Origin: an uncultured Aquimonas sp.
GTDB taxonomy: Bacteria; Pseudomonadota; Gammaproteobacteria; Xanthomonadales; Xanthomonadaceae
Assembly: GCA_946481615.1 (NCBI GenBank)
Contig: CAMLOR010000079.1
Span: 1-13,211, forward strand
Length of the DNA: 13,211 nt
Direction of reading: 5' to 3'
This document shows, in pieces, positions 1 to 6,025 of the stretch. The notes under the pieces are model-generated. The model did not search any database. It was not told where the DNA came from and was given only the letters and a program-made list of their open reading frames with translations. Within the stretch, counting starts at the first letter, position 1. Each line of letters opens with the position of its first letter. The position numbers were made by a program, and so were the translations under genes.

Positions 1-1154
1 TCGACGAAATCCGCGCCGGCCGCATGGTCGTCGTCGTGGACGACGAAGACCGCGAGAACGAGGGCGATCTCATCATGGCCGCCAGCCTGGTGCGGCCCGA
101 AGACATCAACTTCATGGCACGCCACGCGCGCGGCCTGATCTGCCTCTCGCTCACGCGCGAGCGTTGCGCGCAGTTGCGGCTGCCGCCGATGGTGAGCGAC
201 AACACCTCGCCGTACCGCACCAACTTCACCGTCTCCATCGAAGCCGCCGAAGGCGTGACGACGGGCATCTCGGCCTACGACCGCGCGCACACCATCCGCA
301 CCGCGGTGAAGCCCGATGCGAAGCCGAGCGATCTCTCGCAACCCGGCCACATCTTCCCGCTGCAGGCGCAGCCCGGCGGCGTGCTCACGCGCGCCGGCCA
401 CACCGAAGCCGCCAGCGATCTTGCGCTGCTCGCGGGCCTGGAACCCGCCGGTGTCCTCGTCGAGATACTCAACGAAGACGGCTCGATGGCGCGCCGCCCG
501 CAGCTCGAAACCTTCGCGCGCGAGCACGGCCTGAAGATCGGCACCATCGCCGATCTGATCCAGCACCGCCTGCAGACCGAGCACACCATCGAACGCGTCG
601 ACGAACGCGAGGTGCAGACCGATCACGGCGCCTTCCGTCTCGTCACCTACCGCGATCGCATCGCCCACGAACTGCACTTCGCGCTGGTGCGCGGCACGCC
701 CGGCCCGCACGCGCCCACGCTGGTGCGCGTGCACGTGAAGAACCAACTCTCCGATCTGCTGCATCTGGAACGCGCCGACCTCGGCCTCTCGCTGTCGCGC
801 GCGCTGCAGGAAATCGCCGGCAGCGACTGCGGCGTCGTGGTCGTGCTCTCGGACCCGGTGCATGCGGACACCGTGCTCGCGCGCCTGCGCAAGCAACCGC
901 TGCCGGAGGCGGGCGTGGCCGAATGGCGCCGCAACGGCGCCGGCGCGCAGATCCTCGCCGACCTCGGCGCCAAACGCCTGCGCGTGCTCGGCACGCCGCG
1001 CCGCCAGGTGGCGCTCGCCGGTTTCGGGCTGGAAGTGGTGGAGTACGTCGCGCCCGCTGCCGAAGCCGGCGCCGGGAATGTCGCCGACCCGACCGTGCCC
1101 GCCGGGCGCGACAGCGAGCGCCCGCCCGCCACGCCCGGTAAACTGGGCGCATGA
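1..1154 (+). CDS. ribB: 3,4-dihydroxy-2-butanone-4-phosphate synthase with degenerate GTP cyclohydrolase II domain (RibBX type), 5' partial
   Basis: The N-terminal half makes 3,4-dihydroxy-2-butanone 4-phosphate from ribulose 5-phosphate for riboflavin synthesis. The start is outside the window: the frame is already open from base 3 (DEIRAGR) before the first ATG at 24, as expected of RibB N-termini. Visible RibB motifs are the acidic loop [38 protein letters not shown] and RAGHTEAA. The C-terminal half (from about nt 620) aligns with GTP cyclohydrolase II, including the late [17 protein letters not shown] and [10 protein letters not shown], but the zinc site is gone: where RibA has a Cys-rich segment after VRVHSE, this protein has [15 protein letters not shown] (about nt 723-767). 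The RibA half is therefore probably inactive, as in other gammaproteobacterial RibB/RibBX proteins, and a separate ribA is expected elsewhere. The stop overlaps the ribH start (ATGA). Confidence 0.93.
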   Translation, partial: DEIRAGRMVVVVDDEDRENEGDLIMAASLVRPEDINFMARHARGLICLSLTRERCAQLRLPPMVSDNTSPYRTNFTVSIEAAEGVTTGISAYDRAHTIRTAVKPDAKPSDLSQPGHIFPLQAQPGGVLTRAGHTEAASDLALLAGLEPAGVLVEILNEDGSMARRPQLETFAREHGLKIGTIADLIQHRLQTEHTIERVDEREVQTDHGAFRLVTYRDRIAHELHFALVRGTPGPHAPTLVRVHVKNQLSDLLHLERADLGLSLSRALQEIAGSDCGVVVVLSDPVHADTVLARLRKQPLPEAGVAEWRRNGAGAQILADLGAKRLRVLGTPRRQVALAGFGLEVVEYVAPAAEAGAGNVADPTVPAGRDSERPPATPGKLGA

Positions 1155-1642
1155 CCGTATTTGAAGGGGCCGCGCGCGTCGCGCCCGGCGCCCGCTTCGC
1201 CATCGTCGCCACCCGCTGGAACCCGCGCATCGTGGACGCGCTCGTCGAGGGCGCCCGCCGCGCGCTGCGCGAACACGGCGTGAGCGAGGATCGCATCGAC
1301 CTCGTCCGCGTGCCCGGCGCCTGGGAAATCCCGCTCGCCGCCGAACGCCTGGCGCGCGAAGGCGACGTCGCCGCCGTGATCGCGCTCGGCTGCGTGATCC
1401 GCGGGGACACGCGCCATTACGAACACGTGGCCGACGGCTGCGCGCAGGGCCTGATGCGCGTGCAGCTCGACCATGCGCTGCCGGTGTGCAACGGCGTGCT
1501 GGCGGTGGAACGCCACGAAGACGCACAGGCGCGCGCCGGCGGCGCGCACGGCAACAAGGGCGAGGAAGCGGCGCTGGCGGCCATCGAAATGGCCGACCTG
1601 CTGCGCGGCCTCGCAACGCAGACACGGAGCAACGCCGCATGA
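1151..1642 (+). CDS. ribH: 6,7-dimethyl-8-ribityllumazine synthase
   Basis: Condenses 5-amino-6-ribitylaminouracil with 3,4-dihydroxy-2-butanone 4-phosphate to give lumazine, the penultimate riboflavin step, using the product of the gene before it. The 163-residue length is normal. Family motifs: [17 protein letters not shown] near the N-terminus, [27 protein letters not shown] (which includes the loop with the expected catalytic His) and the C-terminal [17 protein letters not shown]. The start is fixed by the 4-base ATGA overlap with ribB, and the stop overlaps nusB in the same way, so the three genes look translationally coupled. Nothing is truncated. Confidence 0.95.
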   Translation: MTVFEGAARVAPGARFAIVATRWNPRIVDALVEGARRALREHGVSEDRIDLVRVPGAWEIPLAAERLAREGDVAAVIALGCVIRGDTRHYEHVADGCAQGLMRVQLDHALPVCNGVLAVERHEDAQARAGGAHGNKGEEAALAAIEMADLLRGLATQTRSNAA

Positions 1643-2100
1643 AACCGCAACGTACCGACGGCATCGACCCCGCCGCGCGCTCGCGCGCCCGCCGCCGCGC
1701 GCTGCAGGCGATCTACGCCTGGCAGATGTCGGGCCAGCCCATCGCGAAAGTGATCGAACAATTCCGCGACGAGCAGGACATGGAGATCGCCGATCTCACC
1801 TACTTCGAAGACCTCGTGCGCGGCATCGACAAGCACCGCGACGAACTCGACGCCGAACTGCGCAAGTTCCTCGACCGCGAAATCGCGCAGGTGGACCCCA
1901 TCGAACGCGGCGTCCTGCGCATCGCCGCCTACGAAATGCTGCACCGCCCCGACATCCCCTACCGCGTGGTGATCAACGAAGCCATCGAAACCACGAAACG
2001 CTTCGGCGCCGAACACGGCCACACCTACATCAACGGCGTACTCGACAAAGCCGCCGGCACCTGGCGCGCGGCCGAAGTGGCGGAAGCACGGCGGCGGTGA
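1639..2100 (+). CDS. nusB: Transcription antitermination factor NusB
   Basis: RNA-binding all-helical protein that works with NusE (S10) at boxA sites to antiterminate rRNA operons. 153 residues, a normal length. Family features: an Arg-rich start ([17 protein letters not shown]), YFEDLVRGI, the conserved [14 protein letters not shown], and [34 protein letters not shown] near the end. I chose the start at 1639 because it overlaps the ribH stop as ATGA and gives the usual NusB N-terminus; an upstream ATG at 1486 lies inside ribH in another frame. The reading frame stays open after the TGA at 2098-2100 through the whole downstream repeat array, a consequence of its 60-bp period. The ribH-nusB-thiL-pgpA order is common in gammaproteobacteria. 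Confidence 0.95.
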   Translation: MKPQRTDGIDPAARSRARRRALQAIYAWQMSGQPIAKVIEQFRDEQDMEIADLTYFEDLVRGIDKHRDELDAELRKFLDREIAQVDPIERGVLRIAAYEMLHRPDIPYRVVINEAIETTKRFGAEHGHTYINGVLDKAAGTWRAAEVAEARRR

Positions 2101-2315
2101 GGCGCTGACGTGCCTCGGCCGTTCGACCTGCCACACCCGTTCGCGGTGAGCTTGTCGAACCGTCGCCCCGGTCCCCGTGCATCGACCCCGCGAAAACCGT
2201 TCGCGGTGAGCTTGTCGAACCGTCGCCCCAGTCCCCGCGCATCGATCCCGCGACTACCGTTCGCGGTGAGCTTGTCGAACCGTCGCCTCGGTCCCCACGT
2301 GTCGACCCCGCGACC

Positions 2316-2399
2316 CCCGTTCGCGGTGAGCCTGTCGAACCGCATTCCTCGGTTCACGGGCCGCGTGGCGAGGGATTCGACAAGCTCACCCCGAACGGG
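2316..2399 (+). repeat. Composite REP hairpin 1 (direct plus inverted copy)
   Basis: The direct copy at 2319-2340 and the inverted copy at 2375-2396, with flanking CCC and GGG, can form a stem of about 25 bp with a few mismatches around a 34-nt loop beginning GCATTCCTCGGTTCAC. In the mRNA this would sit between nusB and thiL. It has no T-run, so it does not look like an intrinsic terminator. Confidence 0.7.
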
Positions 2400-2502
2400 T
2401 GAGGCAGGAGCGATGGACGTGCTCGATTGCAACCTGCGATCACCGTTCGCGGTGAGCTTGTCGAACCGTCGCCCCGGTCCCCACGTGCCGACCCCGCGAC
2501 CA

Positions 2503-2584
2503 CCGTTCGCGGTGAGCCTGTCGAACCGCATTCCTCGGTTCACGAGCCGCGCGGCATGGGAGTCGACAAGCTCACCCCGAACGG
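2503..2584 (+). repeat. Composite REP hairpin 2 (duplicate of hairpin 1)
   Basis: Second version of the same arrangement, 186 bp downstream: direct copy 2505-2526, the same GCATTCCTCGGTTCAC loop start, inverted copy 2561-2582. The loop differs from the first at several positions, so the duplication is not brand new or has been under mutation. Confidence 0.7.
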
Positions 2585-2654
2585 GTGAAGCGCGACCAAC
2601 GTTCACGGTGAGCTTGTCGAACCGCCGCCCCAGTCCCCACGCGCCGACCCCGCG

Positions 2655-3638
2655 ATGACCTCCGAATTCGACCTCATCGCCCACCTCCGCCAACGCGCCG
2701 CCTCGCGCGACGACGTGCGCCTCGGCATCGGCGACGACGCCGCCATCCTGCGCATCCCCGCCGGCCACGACCTCGTCGTCGCCATGGACACCCTCAACGA
2801 AGGCATCCACTTCCCGGCCGACACCGCGCCTTGCGACATCGGCTGGAAAGCCCTCGCCGTGAACCTCAGCGACCTCGCCGCGATGGGCGCCGAACCGGCC
2901 TTCTGCACGCTCTCGCTCTCGCTGCCCACGCTCGAACACGCCGAAGCCCTGCTCGATGGCTTCTTCGCCCTCGCGGAAAAACACGCCATCGCCCTCGTCG
3001 GCGGCGACACCACGCGCGGCCCGCTCTCGATCAGCGTCACCGTCCACGGCTACGTGCCACACGACACCGCCCTGCGCCGCAGCGGCGCAAGGCCCGGCGA
3101 TGACGTGTGGACCACCGGCACCCTCGGCGACGCCGCCGCCGCCCTAGCGCAGTGGCGCGCGTCATTCCCGCGAAAGCGGGAAGCCAGCGACTTCCCTTCG
3201 GCACACCAAATCGACACACAAGTGCAGCAGCCCCACGCGCGCGACGCCTACCTGCGCCACCGCCTCGACCGCCCAACCCCCCGCATCGAAACCGGCCTCG
3301 CCCTGCGCACCCTCGCCACCGCCTGCATCGACATCAGCGACGGCCTCGTCGCCGACCTCGGCCACCTGCTCGCGGCCAGCAACGTCGGCGCCATGCTGAT
3401 CCCCGAAGCGCTCCCGACCTCGCCCGCCCTGCGCGAAGCCTTCGACGAACCCACCGTCCGCCGCCTGCAACTCACCGGCGGCGACGACTACGAACTGTGC
3501 TTCACCGCGCCGCCCGCGCACCGCGCCGCCTGCGAACGCCTCGCCACCCGCATCGGCAGCATCGAAGCCGCGCCCGGCCTGCGCCTGCACGGCACCACCA
3601 TTCCGCTGGACCACGCCGGCTGGGACCACTTCCGATGA
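2655..3638 (+). CDS. thiL: Thiamine-monophosphate kinase with a REP-derived in-frame insertion
   Basis: Phosphorylates thiamine monophosphate to thiamine diphosphate with ATP. 327 residues. Motifs: EFDLIAHL at the start, LGIGDDAAIL (24-32, Mg/ATP site), DTLNEGIHF (46-53), KALAVNLSDLAAMGAEP (66-81), GGDTTRGPLSISVTVHG (117-132), CIDISDGLVADLGHL (225-239) and GGDDYELCF (276-283). Residues about 168-195, between DAAAALAQW and RDAYLRHRLDRPTPR, are longer than in E. coli ThiL and contain SFPRKREASD, the translation of a REP-type hairpin (3160-3191). All catalytic motifs lie outside this insert, so the enzyme is probably functional. The start is supported by homology, but I see no Shine-Dalgarno: the repeat array runs up to the ATG, which overlaps the TGA (2656-2658) of the open frame crossing the array. 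The end overlaps pgpA (ATGA). Confidence 0.92.
   Translation: MTSEFDLIAHLRQRAASRDDVRLGIGDDAAILRIPAGHDLVVAMDTLNEGIHFPADTAPCDIGWKALAVNLSDLAAMGAEPAFCTLSLSLPTLEHAEALLDGFFALAEKHAIALVGGDTTRGPLSISVTVHGYVPHDTALRRSGARPGDDVWTTGTLGDAAAALAQWRASFPRKREASDFPSAHQIDTQVQQPHARDAYLRHRLDRPTPRIETGLALRTLATACIDISDGLVADLGHLLAASNVGAMLIPEALPTSPALREAFDEPTVRRLQLTGGDDYELCFTAPPAHRAACERLATRIGSIEAAPGLRLHGTTIPLDHAGWDHFR
3160..3191 (+). repeat. REP-type hairpin repeat inside thiL
   Basis: The segment contains a perfect 7-bp stem, TTCCCGC (3165-3171) and GCGGGAA (3176-3182), closed by a GAAA tetraloop, preceded by CGTCA and followed by GCCAGCGAC. From memory this resembles the widespread proteobacterial intergenic repeat that reads CGTCATTCCCGCGAAAGCGG. 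Here it lies in coding sequence and adds codons without breaking the frame. The inserted DNA may continue to about 3235. Confidence 0.8.
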
Positions 3639-4129
3639 GAACCCCCTCCGCCGAATTCGCCCGCGCCCTGCTCAAGACCCCGGCCGGCTGGATCGCCTCC
3701 GGCTTCGGCACCGGCTTCGCGCCCTACGCCAGCGGCACCGTCGGCACGCTCGCCGCCCTCATCCCCTGGCTCGCCTTCCGCCACCTCCCGCTGTGGCAAT
3801 ACGTGCTGATGCTGATCGTCGCCTTTGCCCTCGGCGTCTGGGCCGCGCAACGCGTGATCGACACCATCGAAGTGCAGGACCCGAGCGTCGTGGTGTGGGA
3901 TGAATTCGTCGGACTATGGATCGCGCTGACCGCGGCACCGGCGGGGTGGAAATGGGCGCTCGCGGGGTTCGCGCTGTTCCGCTTCTTCGACATCCTCAAG
4001 CCGTGGCCGGTGAGTTGGGCGGATAACAACTGCGAAGGTGGGTTCGGAGCAATGCTCGACGATGCGTTTGCGGGAATTTACGCTCTTGTCTCAATTCAAT
4101 TGATGGCGTGGTATCTCAATTCGCATTGA
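3635..4129 (+). CDS. pgpA: Phosphatidylglycerophosphatase A
   Basis: Inner-membrane enzyme that removes phosphate from phosphatidylglycerophosphate to give phosphatidylglycerol. 164 residues. Family signatures: GFGTGFAPYASGTVGTLAA (about 22-40), DPSVVVWDEFVGLWIAL, RFFDILKPWPV and GGFGAMLDDAFAGI. Hydrophobic stretches such as LWQYVLMLIVAFALGVWAA and WALAGFALFRFF fit membrane segments. The start at 3635 gives the ATGA overlap with thiL and the normal PgpA N-terminus; the frame is open further upstream inside thiL but that part has no family match. thiL followed by pgpA is a classic gammaproteobacterial pair. The last 30 or so codons are visibly richer in A and T than the rest, marking the edge of the lower-GC region that follows. 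Confidence 0.95.
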   Translation: MRTPSAEFARALLKTPAGWIASGFGTGFAPYASGTVGTLAALIPWLAFRHLPLWQYVLMLIVAFALGVWAAQRVIDTIEVQDPSVVVWDEFVGLWIALTAAPAGWKWALAGFALFRFFDILKPWPVSWADNNCEGGFGAMLDDAFAGIYALVSIQLMAWYLNSH

Positions 4130-4186
4130 TTCAGTGGCGTTTGTCTTGATGAACTGTTCCGTATTCTGCATTAGAAGAGCTTGGAT

Positions 4187-5341
4187 TTAGTTCCCATCGC
4201 TTTCGCGGCCGGACCCCAGGGACTCGGCTATTGTTCGAGCCAACTTCGCGCGGTTCTCGAACGAGAATGTCCACTTATCAAGAGACTTCATCAATCGCGA
4301 CTTTGCACGATTTAGCTCCGACGTTACTCTTGGAAAACGCGATATCGTGTCTCTGAACGACTTGGCCGATGCTGCAGATCGATTGAGAGTTTCAGCGAGC
4401 CTGATCAGTGAGTCACGCAAACTGGATCGAGCTTCAGTCGATGCGGGGTCGCCGAGCGCCAAGCCGCTGGACAGTGCGCCAAAAGCGTCATCGGTGACTT
4501 TATCAAGTTTGGCTACGCGCTCGTCTGACTTAGCAGAGTAATCGTTCCAAACAGCTGCAGACCGCTCAAGTATTTCTCTCATTGCGCGCCGGTCACGGCT
4601 TGCTGTGGCTTTACGAATCTGCTCGGCATCAAATACGCCGGCTTCACTCAAGTAGTCAATCGCTTTGGTTTGTTCGGCCATCAATTCGTGGGAGCGCTGC
4701 ATTGCCTCCTCGTATGTGTCGAGCAAGTCGAGAAAGCCAGGCACATCGTCATCGTCTTCATCGTGGGGGGGCGTGCTCGTCGTTTGAGGCGGCGCTTTCG
4801 ACGTTTTCGTCAGTGTTACGACATCATTTGCTGCGTGCGCTAAGTCGATCCGCAAAAGAGATTCAAAAGCCGTGCCGTCGATGAATGATTTTGTAACTAC
4901 GCCCCTATGCTCTAGGTTACGTTTGAACTCCTTGAGGGCGCCGAGTTGCTGCAAATCCAGGCGCGTCGGATCAACCAACGCGCCTTTGAAATAGATCATT
5001 ACAAGGGGGAGGCCGCCTGATCGGTTGGCTCTTTCCAGCGCTCTTTCAATTTCTTCGGCCGAACCCGACATTGCTCGCGGGGTTGGTGTGCCGATTCGCT
5101 GCCAGAAGACGCCGACCAAGATGTCAAAATCGTCATTGAGTTGTTCGTTTACAAACGTCTGCCCATCGCGCGCTGATCCGGCGCGGACGTCCCTATCCCA
5201 TCGGACAACTTGCAAATTGAGTGCGTGAGTTGGACCCAAGATTCGATTGAGCTCATCGCAGATGCTGTCGAGAAGCTCGGCTTCTTCGCGCACGTCGCTG
5301 GGGAAGCAAGCCAAGACTCGTACCAAACTGACTGTTCGCAT
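4187..5341 (-). CDS. DUF4062-like (TIR-like fold) protein with helical C-terminal region
   Basis: 384 residues. The first 180 or so resemble the DUF4062 class: a beta-strand start VSLVRVLACFPSDVREEAELLDSI, NLQVVRWDRDVRAGS, an NEQLNDDFDILVGVFWQRIGTPTPRAMSG core, then EEIERALE, LPLVMIYFKG and LDLQQLGALKEFK. In other bacteria this Rossmann-like domain often sits at the N-terminus of STAND/NLR-like proteins. Here no NTPase follows. Instead there is an acidic linker (HDEDDDD, about 193-199) and a long, mostly helical, coiled-coil-prone tail rich in Glu, Arg and Ala. No signal peptide or membrane segment is visible. The start at 5341 has a good GGAG (5350-5353, 8 nt spacing). GC is visibly lower than in both flanks, suggesting acquisition by transfer. 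It converges with pgpA and diverges from the leader RNA. Function unknown; a sensing or defence role is only inference. Confidence 0.78.
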   Translation of the reverse strand: MRTVSLVRVLACFPSDVREEAELLDSICDELNRILGPTHALNLQVVRWDRDVRAGSARDGQTFVNEQLNDDFDILVGVFWQRIGTPTPRAMSGSAEEIERALERANRSGGLPLVMIYFKGALVDPTRLDLQQLGALKEFKRNLEHRGVVTKSFIDGTAFESLLRIDLAHAANDVVTLTKTSKAPPQTTSTPPHDEDDDDVPGFLDLLDTYEEAMQRSHELMAEQTKAIDYLSEAGVFDAEQIRKATASRDRRAMREILERSAAVWNDYSAKSDERVAKLDKVTDDAFGALSSGLALGDPASTEARSSLRDSLIRLAETLNRSAASAKSFRDTISRFPRVTSELNRAKSRLMKSLDKWTFSFENRAKLARTIAESLGSGRESDGN

Positions 5342-5398
5342 GCGTGTGGCTCCATCGGTCGCGTATTGCTTTGTGAAAAAAGTAGCCGAAAGCGAGCC

Positions 5399-5425
5399 AG
5401 CTAGGAAGGTGAAAAATTCCTAGCT
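5399..5425. promoter_or_regulatory. Perfect 9-bp inverted repeat, possible operator
   Basis: AGCTAGGAA (5399-5407) and TTCCTAGCT (5417-5425) are perfect inverted arms around 9 bases. The site lies about 58 bp upstream of the start of the leftward DUF4062-like gene and just before the putative rightward promoter at 5441. It has no clean T-run on either side, so an operator for a dimeric regulator of the divergent pair is more likely than a terminator. The regulator is not in the window. Confidence 0.4.
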
Positions 5426-5440
5426 GTGGGTCGTCGCGCA

Positions 5441-5470
5441 TTGAACATCGTGGAGGCTGGAAGCTACGAT
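5441..5470 (+). promoter_or_regulatory. Candidate sigma-70 promoter for the leader and 67-aa gene
   Basis: TTGAAC (5441-5446) and TACGAT (5465-5470) match the -35 and -10 consensus at four of six bases each, including the most conserved ones, with an 18-bp spacer. The predicted start near 5477 falls exactly on the first base of a perfect hairpin. No other gene upstream on this strand could supply transcription. Confidence 0.5.
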
Positions 5471-5476
5471 ATGGGT

Positions 5477-5691
5477 CTGCGGCAAATTCCGCAGGCGGGG
5501 GTGACAGCCCGATTGATCCCGAGCGCATCAGCGCCCGCAACCGACGTTCGGCGCTTTTTCTGCCCGAACCCGGCCCGCGGCCGCGCGCCTCCGCTTCTGC
5601 GGCGGCGGTGCGCGGGAGCCGAAAGGCTCGCCGTCCTCGGGATCGGTCTGTCAACCGCGCACCGTTCGCCACCCTTTCCGTGGAGGTTGCG
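5477..5691 (+). ncRNA. Candidate structured leader RNA (cis-regulatory or independent sRNA)
   Basis: This gene-free stretch can fold into several perfect helices. A 5' hairpin CTGCGG/CCGCAG spans 5477-5494. A long closing helix pairs TGACAG (5502-5507) with CTGTCA (5648-5653) and ATTGATCCCGAG (5512-5523) with CTCGGGATCGGT (5636-5647, two G-U pairs). Inside it are GTTCGG/CCGAAC (5546-5551/5564-5569), CCGCGC/GCGCGG (5581-5586/5610-5615) and GAGCC-GAAA-GGCTC (5616-5629, a GNRA loop). It ends at the ribosome-binding site of the 67-aa gene. I do not recognise a named riboswitch. Helices were paired by eye; no energy calculation was made. Confidence 0.5.
5531..5559 (+). terminator. Terminator-like hairpin inside the leader (possible attenuator)
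   Basis: GCGCC (5531-5535) pairs with GGCGC (5550-5554), with inner pairs AAC/GTT (5539-5541/5546-5548), followed at once by TTTTT (5555-5559). This is the form of an intrinsic terminator on the + strand. No + strand gene lies upstream for it to serve, so it would act on the leader transcript itself. It competes with the GTTCGG/CCGAAC hairpin (5546-5569). Confidence 0.45.
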
Positions 5692-5895
5692 ATGTCGCAT
5701 TCGGTTGATTCGTTGTCCGTCGATGCCGCTCTCGTGGAGCAGTTGCGGAGCGTGTTCTGGGCGATGCGCAAGGCCATCGATTCGGCGCGGCCGAATGCGG
5801 TCGCCGGGCGGGCGTTCCTGTTCGAGCTTGGCTCGCTCGCCGAGTTGGGCGTGAACCTGGCGGATGGGGCAATCGAGCAGGCTAGCCGCGACTAG
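5692..5895 (+). CDS. Small uncharacterised protein (67 aa)
   Basis: I do not recognise the family. The start at 5692 has a strong TGGAGG (5681-5686) 5 nt upstream; the frame is open further left, but that part is the structured leader. The protein has no signal peptide, membrane segment or cysteine. It looks like two amphipathic helices: LVEQLRSVFWAMRKAIDSA, then AGRAFLFELGSLAELGVNLADGAIEQA. Composition fits the high-GC genome rather than the AT-richer DUF4062 gene. Small two-helix proteins of similar shape (for example the DUF3077/DUF6124 type of pseudomonads) come to mind, but I cannot show homology. The gene's special feature is the candidate structured leader in front. It is followed by a hairpin at 5968-6002 and then the metalloprotease gene. 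Confidence 0.65.
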   Translation: MSHSVDSLSVDAALVEQLRSVFWAMRKAIDSARPNAVAGRAFLFELGSLAELGVNLADGAIEQASRD

Positions 5896-5967
5896 CGCCG
5901 TCTGTCGGCGATCTATGGTTCGATTTCGCTGGTGCTGAAACGGTGCGTTTCATTCGCTCCCCTCGTT

Positions 5968-6002
5968 GATCCCGTGGGCGCCTGTTGCGAGGCGCCGGGA
6001 TC
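5968..6002 (+). terminator. Strong hairpin between the 67-aa gene and the metalloprotease
   Basis: GATCCCG (5968-5974) pairs with CGGGATC (5996-6002) and GCGCC (5978-5982) with GGCGC (5991-5995), leaving a 3-nt bulge and an 8-nt loop. There is no T-run after it, so it may be a Rho-independent-like end of weak type, an mRNA-stability element, or a 5'-UTR structure of the metalloprotease, whose RBS begins 13 bases later. Confidence 0.4.
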
Positions 6003-6025
6003 ACATCGAGCCCTGGGGAGCGCAG

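Larger units (their letters stand above)
2139..2654 (+). repeat. REP-like tandem array, 60-bp period, with inverted copies
   Basis: Seven direct copies of a 22-bp unit (core GGTGAGCTTGTCGAAC, mostly flanked by GTTCGC at 5') begin at 2139, 2199, 2259, 2319, 2445, 2505 and 2601. The first four are exactly 60 bp apart, as are the fifth and sixth. The DNA between copies is also repeated (variants of CGTCGCCCCGGTCCCC then ATCGACCCCGCGA). Two inverted copies lie at 2375-2396 and 2561-2582. The block from 2259 is repeated from 2445, a 186-bp higher-order duplication. The array fills nearly the whole gap between nusB and thiL, and its last repeated tail (GACCCCGCG) abuts the thiL ATG at 2655. I read it as a REP/BIME-type intergenic element; similar GAGCTTGTCGAA elements are common in proteobacteria. 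Confidence 0.9.

Noticed and set aside
2139..2622. CRISPR-like look: 22-bp repeats separated by 38-bp spacers at regular 60-bp steps
   Set aside because: The spacers are near copies of each other, inverted copies are present, regularity breaks after four units, and no cas genes are nearby. It fits a REP/tandem repeat.
2025..3062. - strand open frame across the repeat array and the thiL start, with RFDKLTANG repeats
   Set aside because: It is the reverse of the REP units and of thiL codons; the 60-bp period keeps several frames open. No RBS or conserved domain.
4130..4186. Terminator between the convergent pgpA and DUF4062-like genes
   Set aside because: The 57 bp are AT-rich, but I found no clear inverted repeat followed by a T-run on either strand.
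5966..6025. Upstream ATG giving a 20-residue longer metalloprotease
   Set aside because: It starts inside a strong hairpin, has no Shine-Dalgarno, and would put non-signal sequence before a good signal peptide. The ATG at 6026 has GGGGAG at proper spacing.
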